Assembly (NCBI GenBank): GCA_907164885.2
Contig: OU015495.1
Location: forward strand, 212,665,833-212,729,832
Origin: Dolomedes plantarius
Taxonomy: Eukaryota > Arthropoda > Arachnida > Araneae > Dolomedidae
Direction: 5' to 3'
Length of the DNA: 64,000 nt
How positions within the stretch are numbered: the stretch's first letter is position 1; every line of letters begins with the position of its first letter. The notes below the pieces were generated by a model. That model was not told the origin of the DNA. It worked only from the letters and a program-made list of their open reading frames with translations, and made no database searches. The translations under genes and the position numbers were made by a program. This document shows positions 13,888 through 26,985 of this stretch, piece after piece.

Positions 13888-14576
13888 TTAAGGGGTCATA
13901 CGACTGTTAAAAGTCGAAAAAAGTATAAAAATTGTGTCACATTCGACATTCTATATCTTGAAAAGTATAATATTTAAAACCATAAAATTTTTTTTGTGTG
14001 TTAATATAACAATGTTTTATTTATGAATGTATACCAGTTTCTTTTTTGATAGTTAAAAATAATTTTTGTTAGATAGTCATAAATAATAAGCAGTTTGCTT
14101 TGGACAAAAGTGATATCAAAGCTAACGCACATAAATACTCCAAAAAAATTGAGTTTAAGACAAAATTTCTGCTTTTAACAAATACTGCGGAAATTAAAGT
14201 TTAATTTGAACCTAAATCTGTATATATTTAAGGTATATTTCTATTTTTACTATGAAACTGAAAAGGTGCATTTTTTTCTTAATAAATTAAATTTTATCTA
14301 TACGTGAAAAATGCATTCTCTAGAGATCTGTAAACAAATTTAGGTTCAGTTTCAAGCAAATGATAATATGTACTGTCTGTGAAAATTTCATGCAAAATAT
14401 GAAATAGTTCTAGAGATAACAAGTGCGTTATGTGAAAAAAACACATTTTGAGATAAATCCCTTTGAAGTATTGCCCTTTAAATCTGTTTACATTAAACAT
14501 CTGACCCGTTTTTATTCATAACTTCAGTAATTATGGGAATTTTTTCAAGCCGATTGTCTTAAAATACTCAGAAAAA

Positions 14577-14630
<54 letters not shown>

Positions 14631-14713
14631 TATATATATATATATATCTTTCATATATATTTTTTTCAAAAAATTAATTTTTTTGACTGTTTAACAGTCG
14701 TATGACCCCTTAA
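13888..14713. mobile_element. TTAA-flanked MITE, family B
   Basis: An 826-bp non-coding element. The left end is TTAAGGGGTCATACGACTG and the right end is its complement (CAGTCGTATGACCCCTTAA), with inverted repeats of about 24 bp and TTAA at both borders. The first eight bases match family A, while the remaining repeat is different. A (TA)n tract at about 14581-14648 has expanded inside it. Kolobok-like origin is inferred from the TTAA plus GG start. Confidence 0.85.
14581..14648. repeat. (AT)n microsatellite inside MITE B
   Basis: A TA dinucleotide run of about 48 bases, followed by TATATATCATATATATAT-type imperfect sequence, within the MITE at 13888-14713. Confidence 0.9.
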
Positions 14714-15128
14714 GTATGTCTGATTTTTTTTCCATCTCATACCTGTGAGTGGGGCAAAATGCTCCGTTTACACTGACACTCCACCGACACAACTCCATGG
14801 ATTACCAGTCTTTAACATTACCAAGCTGTGCGACAGAACGTGAAAGCGGAATCAGAACTCTGTTGTTAGCGCTACGACAAGATACAAGATGAAGGAATTG
14901 TTGATGAAATGTGGCAGACCGCCGCATCTTTATGTTTAGCCTTTGTAAATTATTTTTTTCATGTAACCGTGTTTGTCTTTAAAAGTGTTTTTCCCCAAAG
15001 AGTTTCAACTGCCTCACCAACAACACATAGGGGCTAACATCACATACATTATATGAAACTGGTATGTTTTGTATTCAAGGTCAAATGCTTATGCTTATCA
15101 GGTTTACGATATTTAAGCAGAAATGTGT
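14714..15128. other. Unannotated spacer
   Basis: No gene, repeat pair or RNA element recognised. Confidence 0.5.
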
Positions 15129-15711
15129 TTAACACTTCATCGGGCGCGCCCGTGTATAAAGTGCAACATTTTCTTAATTTTGAATGGTTTGTTTTTACAA
15201 GTAAGGTTGGAATGTTCTAAGCAGTTTCTATTGATAGCTACACCCTTTCTAATGCAGGTCTGATTTTCTGACCCTCGTATTCCTTTCCATTCATTGTTAG
15301 TCGTGATTTAACCGTGGTAAACCGGCGATTATACTGGATTGCAATATGAGAAAATTATGAGTTGTTGTAGTAAATCAAATTTGCAGGTATTACATGGTAT
15401 TCCGCATAACACTAAGATGGACAATCTCGTTGTTTTCTAGGTTTTTGGACATAATAGCAGTCGATTCGCAAGTTGTCCTTAGATGCATTAAACCAGACAG
15501 TTTTGAAATAAGGCGATTGTATCTGCATTCTTTAATATATCTCGATATTATCAACATTATATATCTTGTCATAAAACGCAGAATTAATATATTCAATTTG
15601 AAAAAAGAAAGTTTATTACAAAAGAAATAATTAAGTTTAAAAGAGACTTGCACTTTATGCAACGCGCGCCTGCTGGTGTACCAAAAATTGGAGCGCCCGC
15701 TGAAGGGTTAA
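15129..15711. mobile_element. piggyBac-type MITE with GGGCGC-rich ends
   Basis: The left end begins TTAACACTTCATCGGGCGC. The right end, reversed, begins TTAACCCTTCAGCGGGCGC (17 of 19 positions match). TTAA borders lie at 15129-15132 and 15708-15711, length 583 bp. The inverted similarity continues into a GCGCG...CATAAAGTGCAA segment. TTAA with a CCCTT start is characteristic of piggyBac ends. The overlapping ORFs on both strands inside it (15390-15662) have no transposase signature. Confidence 0.8.
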
Positions 15712-16239
15712 GTACACGCTCGACCAAACGTCTGTGATTAAGAGCAAAATAAAGTTGTTTCTCGGTCGATGGAGAAATTATTAACGGCCTATGCATAATA
15801 AATCACCCGATAGCAGGATGAGAAGGAACGACCAAGTGTCTCAGAACTAAGTAATACAGGAAGAAGTCTGAATCCACGATGGATAAAACAATTATGCAAT
15901 AAAATCATTTCGCAAGTAAAATGTATTTCAACTATCCCAGTGGATGGTTAATAAGGGTAAGGAGATATTATGCAAGAATATTTTGGATCACATGGGTTAA
16001 CGTATAAAATATCAAGAACATTAGTTTAATGAACTTCATACTTAAGACATTCATAAATTGTCTTTATATTTTGATATTGCTTCTATATTTAAAAATAAAA
16101 TGTTTTTCTTTTTAAAGCTGAGGCACTTGTCGTCGAACATTCCCCTATACTACGCCGTAGTTTACTGTCAATTTTATTATGGGGACGCTATATATACCGA
16201 CAGCATTACCCCTTATAAAGGGACGACACAAAAGTAGGC
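15712..16239. other. Unannotated spacer
   Basis: No gene recognised. The last 80 bases may be the body of the SINE at 16240-16325, whose 3' end I could not place. Confidence 0.4.
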
Positions 16240-16325
16240 ATTTTTCGTGGCGCGACGCGGGGATTCGATCCGAGCACCCTCAGAACCGAAAACCAGCGCG
16301 CTGTACCACATGGCCACCACGAGTC
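16240..16325 (-). mobile_element. tRNA-derived SINE head
   Basis: On the minus strand an A-box-like TGGCCATGTGG is followed about 40 bases later by a B-box-like GGATCGAATCC, the layout of an internal pol III promoter. The T-arm pairs poorly, so this is a decayed SINE head rather than a working tRNA gene. It abuts a 12-base C run and a 7-base A run (16325-16343) on the plus strand. Confidence 0.6.
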
Positions 16326-16336
16326 CCCCCCCCCCC

Positions 16337-18591
16337 AAAAAAATGTACAATTATCCAACTTTATACACTGTGTGGGGAAAATTTCTACTTTACAAATTCA
16401 GTTCTTAATATAATATAGTTCTTAGTATAATCCCCCTATCATCTTAATTGTCAACTCGTAACAAATTTTCCACGCATAACATGCATAATTTACCCTATTT
16501 CCATGGAAAATACGTAGTTTACAGACAAAAGGAACAGGAATTTTTGTATTATGAATCCTTAATTTCTAAAATTATCATTGTTTAAAGAGCGACTGAAAGA
16601 TAACGCCCTTCCCATTTCAGTGGAATATTTTTCTTCCTGTTAATAATGCATTCTTCCTCTACTCAAGGTAGTTCAGTAATTTTCCCTTTGTCATGCTTCA
16701 CAATTAACATATTCATGACCTCTCAGTCGGATTGTGTTCTTGGCCCTCAAAACTCCATGAAGCTTTTGTGCTGAAAATTGCTACTGGAAAATAAACTTGA
16801 TGAAAGCATATTGGAAACGGTAAAATTGATAACTTAATAATACCTAGCGACATTTGTTTTTATAGGAAACCATATATCTTGGTGCAAGTGGGGTATTTAA
16901 AGGGGTTTATTAACCTCTTTAATCAGATCACTTATATTATCCCACCGAAATTCTTTCGTCTTATGTCGCTGCTTTGTAAAAGGGACTAATATTCGAAATT
17001 AAAACACTTTCATTTTTTTAAACACGCGATATTCATGGATAAATTCTAATTAATTCTTAAATATTTTGAGAAAAGTAATTTCCTTTTAAAGATAGAAATA
17101 CATTTATATAAACCATACTCCGTGCTTCTGATACTACTGAGCACAATATTACGTTTCAGAAAATAATTTATACACTTTACATCCAATGAACAAACTGGAT
17201 GGAAATGAAACAGGTTTTGCATTTTAAACAATTAGTTTTAAATTCATGGAAATGTTTATCTAAACTTATTAGAATGCCAATAACTAGGATTAGAAAGCAA
17301 ATAAAACTTTAATTTGTTATCATGCAATGTTTTACGTTCAATGCAAGTTTTAACCTCAAAAATCAATATGAAATATTTTTAATTAAAATTTTAAGATGGT
17401 TAATAGTGGATGCTACTCCTTAAAACTTTAGAAAATTATGATAAATAAATTCTATAGATCTTGACGGAGGAAATGTCACTCAGAAGTAGTCAAAAACAAA
17501 TGTTTTTTTTCTGTGGTTACTAAGATATACTCGCAAATTACATGATAAAGTAAAGATATTTAAGCATGGCAATTTCTTTCCTGAAATATAACTTCTGGAC
17601 AAATAACTTTTTGAGAAATACTGGAAAATCAAACAAATGGGATCACATTTAATTAAAATATACTAAATAAAATAAGTCTGAATTAAGATAATTAATGAAT
17701 TTCTTGCCCTTTTAAATAACATGAAGTAAGACGGAAGCATTGTTGCATACGTATATATATAAATGCTTCACAAAAGATGACTTGAAAAAATAGGGGTTAT
17801 GCAATATACATGTAAGTTAGTACCTTAAAAAATACTTATGCCACATATGAGTCTGAACTTTATAAAAATCGAACATTTTATGAGAATATAAAAAGCCTAA
17901 GTAGCATATTCAGTGGAGAATGAAATATATAGAGGATTATATTCCTATAGAAATTAAGCAAAAAAATTGTTTTATATTTATAAAAACTTTATAATGAGTC
18001 AAAAGACTGAGATTTATTCCAGCGTAAAGTAAAATTTCAAGTCAGTAAAAAAAAAACTTTCATTTGTTTGTACACTCTAAGATCCTCAATTTTCATTTCA
18101 TACTTTTTAAATATTTCAAGTATAATTTCCTTCATAATCTTCTAGATGAACTTAAAATATTTCCATCAGATATGAAATTTGGGAAACGGGATTACACTTA
18201 CAGAATGAAAAGGATTTATTTAAATTATCTCTAGACGAAGTGAGATTATATTATAATGTATGCCGTAACTTTTAGAGTGGATAAATGCTGTCTAAAAGAA
18301 TGGGAAATGAAAGGATTAAAACTGTATACTTTGAAAATCCAACTTTTCTCATAAATCTCGATCTTTAACTCAATTCTGAATGTTTCAAAAAGATAGCTAA
18401 TAAATCAAAGTTAAAATCCCCTAGAACTTTCATGCTAAGCAAATATATTTAGATGAACAATACCCACTTTTTTAAATAATTGACATCCTTCAGGCTCTTT
18501 CCAAATGAAGATCACCTAATCGAGAATTTGCTTAACTGAGGTTTATATAAGCAAGAACCATCTTATTTCACCATAAACAGTTTTATTATTT
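16337..18591. other. Unannotated AT-rich spacer
   Basis: About 2.2 kb without recognisable coding sequence, terminal repeats or structural RNA. The only ORF above 60 codons (17046-17231, minus) has no signature. Confidence 0.5.
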
Positions 18592-18595
18592 GTAC

Positions 18596-19076
18596 TGTAG
18601 CGTACTGGAAATATGGTCTTATTTTTTCCCGAGACCCCACAAGAGCTTGAAACACAGCTGTGTATTTTTCAAGGAATGTGTTGCTCGGTTCCCCCGTTCG
18701 GAACACGTGGGGGGATTCTTAACGTTTCTGTAATGTAATAAAGTTCGGCGTCTAAGAAGAGCTGTCAGCCGATAATCTGCTGTCCCACCACCCCTTCTGA
18801 AAATCCAGACATAGGAGAGAGACGCTTGAGAACGCGGGCTGTGCGGATGTGTGTTTTAGGATCCGTACGTTGTGAATCTGCACGGGATTTTAATTGAATA
18901 TGTTGCACTGTTTAAATGTTAATTTTATTTGTTAATAAATTGTTGAGTTTTAGTTTTAAAAATTTGGCCTTCGTTTGTTAATTAGAACTCTGTCTTTCTT
19001 TGTTATGGATCCCATGGTAGTAATTTTTAGCAACGCCTCAGAGGGAATAGCCTTACCTACTTGTCGTGATGCTACA
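18596..19076 (+). mobile_element. Solo LTR of an LTR retrotransposon
   Basis: A 481-bp segment begins TGTAGC and ends GCTACA, a perfect 6-bp terminal inversion of the TG...CA type. It is flanked by identical 4-bp duplications, GTAC at 18592-18595 and 19077-19080, the size made by Ty3/Gypsy integrases. An AATAAA lies at about 18737 in plus orientation. It is GC-richer than the flanking DNA and has no internal coding region or partner LTR, so it is the expected product of LTR-LTR recombination. The lineage is not determinable from the LTR alone. Confidence 0.75.
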
Positions 19077-19080
19077 GTAC

Positions 19081-19485
19081 AAATTAATACATAAACCGAA
19101 ATGGATCTATTTAAGTCTCATCAAGCCTTCTGAAAATTTTTCTATTTTACTTTACTCCCTCTCAACCCCATACAGATTTTCTGGTTTCATATCAACGTGT
19201 AATGTTTCGACTTATACTCTTTCGTGAGACCCTTTAACTTGAACCAGGTAACCTTGCCTTTAGTTCATGGAATTAGCCTTTTAAGACGTAAACAACAGTT
19301 ATTTCGCATGATACACATTTTGCGCGGAGCGTATCCAGCACAGTTTCAATACTAACAACCGGTTTCAGTTCTTATTCGAAGACAATTACAAACGACGCCA
19401 GTAACCAGCAACGCCTATTGGAGGATAATTTTAATTCCATCCGTTAACTTTGCACCATCGTTTTTCAGTCCTATAAAAATGACCT
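19081..19485. other. Unannotated spacer
   Basis: No gene, repeat or RNA signature recognised between the solo LTR and the mariner relic. Confidence 0.45.
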
Positions 19486-20353
19486 TTAGTTAACAAACAG
19501 GTGCAGCTTAAAATTGGAATAGAAATAAGTACTTTCCAGATATGATAATTTCGTTCTGATATTGCAACTGAACACTGCTAAAAGCACGCTACTTCCTAAG
19601 TATTTAAACAAAGGACAAGCTGTAGCTGCAAGATTACGGGGTATTTCTGACGAATAAGGACATTCTGATCTAGCTTTCTCAATTATTGTCAAGGGCGCAA
19701 GAGGGGCGCAGATTCGTGTTTTGATAGTGGAAGACTACACCTTTCTGTTGGCTTGTTTTGGCCAAGTGTTTGGTTGTTCTATTCTTTAGATATGCCATCA
19801 TCGGGCAGGTATATTTATCTGAATTCATTCTTTTGTTAGATAGCACTCCTGCATAATAGATTATATCTCGCATTACCACCATATTCATGAAACATCCTGT
19901 GCAATGTAAACCATCTTTGGGGTCGGTTAACTGAGCTGATCCTGGCTTACTCCAATTTATCTTTCGATCGAGATTTATATGGACAGTCAAATTTGCAGTC
20001 CAAATTTTCTCGTGACAACCTGTTCCAAAAATGGTTAATCGTTATAGCGTTTCAATGCGGTGTGGTATGACACGACGAAATACTTTCGATTAAGATCTTT
20101 CACTGAAATAATGATAAATTGAAAATTATATCTAAAAAAACTCGAAAATCGTGTAAACGTATTTTATCTCTGAATTTCAGTATTTGACGAATATACTGTC
20201 TTGTGTATCGTGTATTAGTTTCAATTAATGTGAATATTTGGTCGTTTTCAATCTTAGTAGTCCTACCAGAACGTTTGTCATTGGCTAGACTAAAATATCC
20301 AACACGATGCTTATTAAATTAACTTCTTTGCTCGTTAGATGTTCTGTTGCCAT
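19486..20353 (-). pseudogene. mariner transposase relic (second lineage)
   Basis: On the minus strand from about 20353 down, mariner blocks occur in the right order. A DNA-binding part has GR..K...DQI.TLIETN.RYTRQ.I (about 20160-20285). The linker has W.KPGSAQLTDPKDGLH (about 19900-19950). The core has IIYYAGVL and MNSDKY (about 19820-19865), and KGVVFHYQN (about 19700-19725), where the family normally has FH-D-N. The second catalytic Asp is therefore replaced by Gln in this copy. Frame breaks and a stop follow in the C-terminal third. It differs clearly from the relics at 5.7-6.8 kb and 62-63 kb. Inverted repeats were not located. Confidence 0.65.
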
Positions 20354-20473
20354 GCCCATACAAACCTTCGTCTTTTTTTTTTACTACGTTTTCCTTTCAA
20401 CCGAAATAAAACTAATATTAAAAACAATCCTAATAAGATTATTATAAAGCATTATGTCTGCACTGATCACGTG

Positions 20474-21443
20474 TAGGGTAAACCCTTGTACCTAGGGCCG
20501 GCTATTTTCAAATGGCAGTATCTTTACTTATAACTAACTTACAATAATAAAAATAGTTTGATACAATACGTGTTTTATTCTCTTTAAATAAAAATCACAT
20601 CAAGTGTAGAAAAAAAATTTTGTAAATAATATTGAAAATTTTAAAAAATTACAAATGGCCCTAGGTACAATAACACTATTGTACCTAGGGCCAGTTATTT
20701 CCAAAAACTGAAATTGTTGTTTACAATAAAAAAACAATTTGTATGCATTATTTCTTTCATGCACAACTTCTAAAATCTTCGTAAGGAAGAAATTTTAATT
20801 GTAGGCAGTGTCTTAAAGGAAGAAATTTTTATTATTTCATCACTTTCTAATGTATGTTGTTTCTCTATTGTCTTCTTAACGATCCCACATAAATTTTCTG
20901 TTTCAAACACAGATTTTTTAACCCTTTTTTTAACAATTACTTTTTTTAATATTTGCGCTTGAATTTCATATTTCTCTGGGGTATCAGTGGGAATTCTACA
21001 CTTCCCACGTTTTCGTCCACCTCTTTTCTACCAGAGGCCATGGCCCTAGGTATAAGAACAGATTATGGCCCTAGGTACAAGATGTTGTTGGTTTTGGCAA
21101 AACGGCTTCCATAGCCTGCAGAAACCAAACTTTGTTTTTATATCATTTTTTCCTTTAATGATTACAAAAATTATCTCCTATACATTAAATCATAAGTTTG
21201 TACTTACTTTCACAAAATAAGACTTCAAATTGAAGTGAAAAAATTTAGTTTTGATCATCAAATCAAGATTTTCTTTTCTATTTAACTATAGCTTCTTCTT
21301 GCTTTCATTAAAAATAGCTCTTATGATTTGAAACAGTGTTGTCACTCACTCCAATGAGTAAAAATGCTGTAAAATAATAATTATTTAAATAAAGCATGGT
21401 GGCCCTAGGTACACGATGGCCTTAGGTACAAGGGTTTCCCCTA
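20474..21443. mobile_element. MITE with reiterated CCTAGGTACAA motif
   Basis: The left end (TAGGGTAAACCCTTGTACCT) and the right end reversed (TAGGGGAAACCCTTGTACCT) form inverted repeats of about 28 bp that include AGGGCC/AAGGCC. The 970-bp AT-rich interior carries the palindrome-containing motif GGCCCTAGGTACAA, or its complement, at least five more times (near 20655, 20682, 21040, 21065 and 21401). No transposase is visible. The superfamily is undetermined because no clear target duplication is seen; reiterated internal motifs may be transposase binding sites (inference). Confidence 0.75.
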
Positions 21444-23723
21444 CATGGTTATCAATTTAAAATCAGATATTTTAGTTTGGGAGAAAGAAAATTTTAAGTG
21501 AATGTAGTTTTACGTTTTTCTTGTACCTTAAGGGAAGTTTTGCTTGTGTAAGTTAACAAAACATTGTTAGTTTGTAAGTTAACAAAACATTGCATGGCTG
21601 GCTCTGAGTCAGTCATCCTCTACGAGATGTCAGATTTCGCTTTCTTTCTTCAAATAATTTACCTTTGTTAATAAGGCACAATTTTTTGTCTGTATATTTA
21701 GCATCATAGTCCGTTATCTCAAAGATCAGACTATTTAGAAAAATAAATCTTTTAGTGTAATAGAATCATTACAGCTGCTGTAGAAGCTACGTTGTTAATG
21801 CAGAAATCCAGTGGGCGTTTCAATCTTGATTTCTTTGCTAGGTCATCTATATCTTCTTACGTTTAATTATATATATGAACTAAAACATGTTAAATTAGTT
21901 GCATGCATTTCTCTTGCTCCATCCAGATTAATTATTTTTTCTTTTACTTTAAGAGAAATTCCTAACTAGGAAATTAGTCTCATTCTTTCAGTAATAAATG
22001 TTCTACGTAGTATATCTTCATATTCCTGCACAGATACTTTAAATTAACATATTATTTCCCATTACCCTGTAATAATAGTTGTCTGGTATTTACTCTCTGT
22101 GCCAGGTGCTAGTTTTCGCATGCTTTTCTCCTGACGTAAATCAACAAATAACAATTTTAAACATCTATTTTGCATAATAGCGCCGATTTAAATTACGATG
22201 CGCGAGAGAAATTTTAAAAGAGTCTTCACAATCTACCCACATAAACTGTCTTTTATGAATGAATAACATTTACTTTCATCTTTTTATTATATCATTTTTG
22301 CGCTATGCTTCGTATAAAAGACGGTGAGAAAGGCACGCTCTTTTCTAACTGGTATGGTAGCTATTTCAAGGATTAACATTCAGTAAGGGGTTAAAAATGC
22401 ATATTTTGCCCTGAAAACTGGTGTGTATATATTTTATTGTTTTAATATGTGCATTTTCAGCAAGTTATTTCTATTAGAGTTAGCCTTTTAAATTTAGAGA
22501 TAATACTGATACGAATTACTCTTTTTGATTAAACAACGGTTCATTGAATGAGAGACTGGAAAAATATGATTGACCTTATGATATCAGTCTACATTTTCTG
22601 GACACATATTTATTTCTTCTGATATATTTAATGAATTTTTTTGAATAAATTAAAAAAAAATTCAGGTAGTCTCTTCTAACGAAACTACCACGGGTTATTA
22701 ACGTACGATTACTTATCGTTCCTTACCTCTTTTTTTGACGCATTTTGGTACTTTTCTGTCCAACTTTTTACTGTTACTGGGTTTGACGAGCTGCCAACAT
22801 TATAACTCGCGACGACGTTGAAATTTTGCCTTCCAGAGGACCGTTATTGAGGAACGCAATTCTAAGTTAAAAAATATGACTGTAACGATGTGATTTAACA
22901 AACCAATTATTTATAAATTTTAATAGAATATATCGAAAATGTATCCAGGAAATTATATTTGCTTTTGTCTCTATAGTCATGTATAAAAATAATTCTAAGA
23001 GACTGACAGCACGTGCTTTAAGATACCAAGAAATTCGGAGTTTCTGATATCCCTAGTTATTAACAAATTTGCAGTTTACTGAGCTTCATAATTTTTTTCT
23101 GTAATAAAAAACTTTTAGCAATTCCCTTATATTCTTTCCCTTTTAGAAGCAATTTTAGGATTTAGTTTTATTTGTTGGCTCAAGAAAATTTCTTTCATAT
23201 TATGTTAATTTATTTCTCATTCTTAGGTTTGATGAGCAGGAAGGATTAGCGGGGAATGTTTTTAGATTTTGAAAACGAACAGAAAGAATTAATGAATTAT
23301 TTAGTATCGCAAATAAATAATTGCTTTCATATTAGGATTTACTCATGTTTACGATGATAAGTTGCATGATCATTATAAACTGGTCTGCTTTAATTTATGA
23401 TGTTAAGTTTTCAGTGTGAATAGGAAATATACTGAAGCTAAAACCAAAAATTATGACTAAAATTTTTATAACTATCATGACGTAATGTCCTTATGTTCCT
23501 TTGGTATAAAAACTATTTTTCTGAAGACGATAAAAAGTAGGAATATTGAATGTGGTGGAAGCCATAGAAATAAAAGTTTCAAAGTTCGAACTATAAGCAA
23601 GAGAACATACACATAATTTTAATAAACGCTGAAAATAAATGAGAAAAACTGAGTTATTAACATCATAAGTGAGCTAATATACAGAAAATTCAAACTTAGG
23701 AAAATGTATATTCTAATGATATA
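21444..23723. other. Unannotated AT-rich spacer
   Basis: No gene recognised. A small direct repeat of GTAAGTTAACAAAACATTG occurs twice at about 21546-21588. Confidence 0.5.
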
Positions 23724-24686
23724 CAGTGATTTCCGCTTATAAGAATCATGTTTGTTATTGCTGTTTTTAATTCTTATAAGCGGTTGATTCTTATAGCCGA
23801 AATTTAGGTTTTTGGATAGGCACACACACACACACACTTATATATACATATATTAGATAATTTACCATAAAATACTCTTTAATTTACGTTAATTATCTTT
23901 AATTAAAATTATTGTTTATAATTTCAAAAATACAACTTAATTTCTAACCTATAAGTAGATATACATGATTATAGTAAGAGAAGGAAGAAATCCAATATTT
24001 GTTACAACATACCTGCTTAAGAGTTTAACATTTCAACTATAGGAAGGGCGCAAGAAAAGGTTGTCTATGGTAGTTTGACGTAATGAAGTTTTCAGGAGGC
24101 TGTTTATACCTCTTTCGATACCAACAGTCTCAGACCAAGATTCACCTTCTAGCTTCCGTTTCACGGTTTGATAACGTGCTGAATCTACTAATGTAACGTT
24201 TGCCTGAGTGATAGTGGACACTTCGCCAAAGATTTGTGTGTTTCAGGGTCCAGGAAGCCGCAACCAGGATGTGGGAGGTGGGAAAAAGTATCCCTATTTT
24301 TGTTTGTCACTGGAGAAAAGTGAAATCGGACCCGGACGGGTAAAGATGCCCCTGGAGTGTTGTGCTAAAGCGTTTAAGGGGAAACTATTATGTTATGTTT
24401 AACAAAGAAAGGGACGCATTTTACGATTGTATTCCATCCCATCTTATGACTCTTGCTTTTAAAAACAATAAAGAAAGAACTTCGTACCTTTTGAGGGTTT
24501 AAGTGGCTTTTTTGGAAAAATGAAAGAAAAGCGAAGAGTGTAAACTGATTCTTAAAACCGGTGGATTGATTCTTTAAAGCGAAACTTTTAACATGAAAAT
24601 AATACATTTGTTTTTGTTTTCGCGATATTGATTCTTATAAACGGTTGATTCTTATAACCACTGATCACTATATGCGGTGGTTACTG
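23724..24686 (-). mobile_element. pogo/Tigger-type element, internally decayed
   Basis: TA dinucleotides flank a 963-bp element whose left end starts CAGTGATTTCCGCTTATA and right end reversed starts CAGTAACCACCGCATATA. Both ends carry subterminal GATTCTTATAAGCGGTTGATTC-like repeats, a layout typical of pogo/Tigger elements. The interior has one transposase remnant on the minus strand (24033-24221), with ERGINSLLKTSLRQTTIDNL near the C-terminus. Most of the transposase, including its DDE core, is missing. A (CA)n run at 23820-23838 lies within it. Confidence 0.7.
24033..24221 (-). pseudogene. pogo/Tigger transposase C-terminal fragment
   Basis: A 62-codon open frame inside the pogo-type element. 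The SLRQTTIDNLFLRPS tail is like the C-terminal QTTLDSFF-type end of Tigger transposases, which normally follows the DDE core. The frame is far shorter than the usual 500 or so residues, has no CENP-B-type DNA-binding domain and no catalytic acid block, so it is non-functional. Assignment is by position inside matching terminal repeats and by the tail motif. Confidence 0.5.
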
Positions 24687-24688
24687 TA

Positions 24689-26977
24689 TTTAGTTGTCAA
24701 TTATTTATATTCTTTCACTGAATTTAATGTTTATTTCCATGTATAGAAATGAAAAGAACACCCAAATAAAAAATAAGAAAACTTTTATACGATTGCAAGT
24801 AATCTTTTACGTGTAATAGCGGATAACTCCAGCTTTCTTATTGCCTCTAATTTGCTACTTTCTATTTTAAAAAGAAGCCTTTAATTTTATCACTTACGGT
24901 AATTAATGATGTGTTCATAGAAAATGAAACTATTTTATAATTTTTGCGACACTTGTTTTACTATCTAGAATTTTATTACTCTTACACTCATTAAATTATT
25001 TTCAACAAAATTTTTTAACATTACTTTATTGCCCTAACCTTAAATCAGTGCCATTGTTACAATAAAAACAAAAATTCGTGAAACATAGATATTTTAATGC
25101 ATTTCGAAAACACGACAAATATGCATTAGACCACATTTATTATCTGTTTTGAAGCGGAAATTGATTATTTTTCCAGGGAAACGATATTAATAACACCATA
25201 AAAATAAAATATTAAATTAAAAAGCTGAAAATTAAGTTGATTAAATTAAAATTTTATTCAAAACATGAAACCTTAAAATATAAGTGATATTAACAGTTCG
25301 TAGTTTCGTAACGATGCAAATATTCCTCCAAACCCAGAAAGTTATTAAATTATACGCAAAATCAAGGCCATTATTTTGCTTTATAGAACGATAAAAGGAT
25401 TTTATGATTTCCTCACTTCAATTACTCCTCAGTTTTACTCGTAACTTTTAGAGCCTCCAGTGATAAAACTTTCGATTTCTAATTCCAAAAATGCATTTCA
25501 TGATCATGACTCTTGAATCTTTCGAAATACAGTTTAATGAGTCTGATGTAATACACAAGTACATTATTAAGAGACTCAAAGGCGCAGATTCTTAACAGTT
25601 AACAGGCAATTGTTTAGTTTTTTATCAGATTCATTTATGAATGGTGGGAGTTCATTCACACTTTCTAATCACTGAATGTGCTTATTTATCACACTATAAA
25701 TGTATAAATATAAATTTCCAAGGCGTAAAAATTCTTTTATCCAATTTGCTTTTAAATTCTGAACAAGTGTTAGGATTATAGATAGTTAAAAAATCACTTA
25801 GCGTAGACTGCTTTTATGACAGTAATACTTAATGGAATATTTTTGAAGTTAGCAAGTGGCTTGTATAACTACTAATAAGTTATTAAAATATTTTATCTAT
25901 ATATTTCTTATAACGTTAGGACGAGTTTAATTTCATCCTACTGAAAGGCTGAATATAAATTTAAAAAAATTCTGTTAATTTGGCAGGAATTAGTTCGAAT
26001 ACAAATTACAAATTACTGTTAGGCTGAAAATGTAATGTTGTATGCTAAATATAATGAACGATTTCTAAAGCCGAAATAACCTTTAGGTTTATGTTGATAA
26101 AAATGAAATAAATAATATCACATTTGTGAAAAGAATAAACAAAGATGCAGAAGTCTTGATTTTATAACTCAAAATGACATCAGGTACCAAAATAGATTGG
26201 TTTGTTGCAGACTTTTACGATCTTCTTCTGCTATAGGAGAGCGAGACAGACCTACAGTTTAAAGCTAGTCCAAGCGGAATAAATCATCCTTACCGTGTTA
26301 GAACTTTCAGACTCTGGTATAGCTGGACAGAACCTAGAGGTCATACCCTTTCTAGACAAACGGGAAAGAAATCCATATTGAAATATTAAAAGCCCGTTAA
26401 ATCTGAACCCCCACGCAGTGAAATGACTACAAGCCTGCCGAATGCTAGTCAATTTTTGAATCACTCCTCCGAAAGTTCAGCCGGATGGCGACCAAAAACT
26501 GTTGGCACTTTTGACTTTAAACTCATGCTCGCGGTATACCGTATTAGTAGCATGGATGTTTTAATCTATCAAAATTAAATTAAATGGGAAAGTTCCAGTC
26601 AGTTTAGATTTCTTACGGCTAAAGACGTCTTCTTTGGTTAAAAGTACGTGTAACCTACCCTGAATTTAAAAAAAAAAACTTAAGAATATTTTATAAGTAT
26701 TTTTTATAAGTTCAATTATAAAAATTTGGATCTAAATTGTTTTTAACAAGCAAAGTATTGCGTTAAGGACAGCTAAAAAAGTCTTTTTTTTTAGCAGAAT
26801 TAAATTCTTCTATTGTAATATTTTTTTTCAAAAAATATTTTCTTTGTTTTAAAACAACGTAATCTCGAAAAAATCCATAAAGCGTTTTGATGTAAGTTGG
26901 TGAAGTAATTACGATAATCACGACACAACGCATATCTTTTTAATGTAAAGTATAAGTTTCCCAATGGGTGTAAGTTG
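24689..26977. other. Unannotated AT-rich spacer
   Basis: About 2.3 kb with no recognised gene or element. The ORF at 26252-26464 (minus) has no family signature. Confidence 0.5.
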
Positions 26978-26985
26978 ATGTAAAT

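Noticed and set aside
15390..15662. Overlapping ORFs inside the GC-ended MITE
   Set aside because: They have no transposase motif and lie on both strands of a non-autonomous element.
16240..16325. Functional tRNA gene on the minus strand
   Set aside because: The T-arm is mispaired and no CCA-proximal acceptor stem forms.
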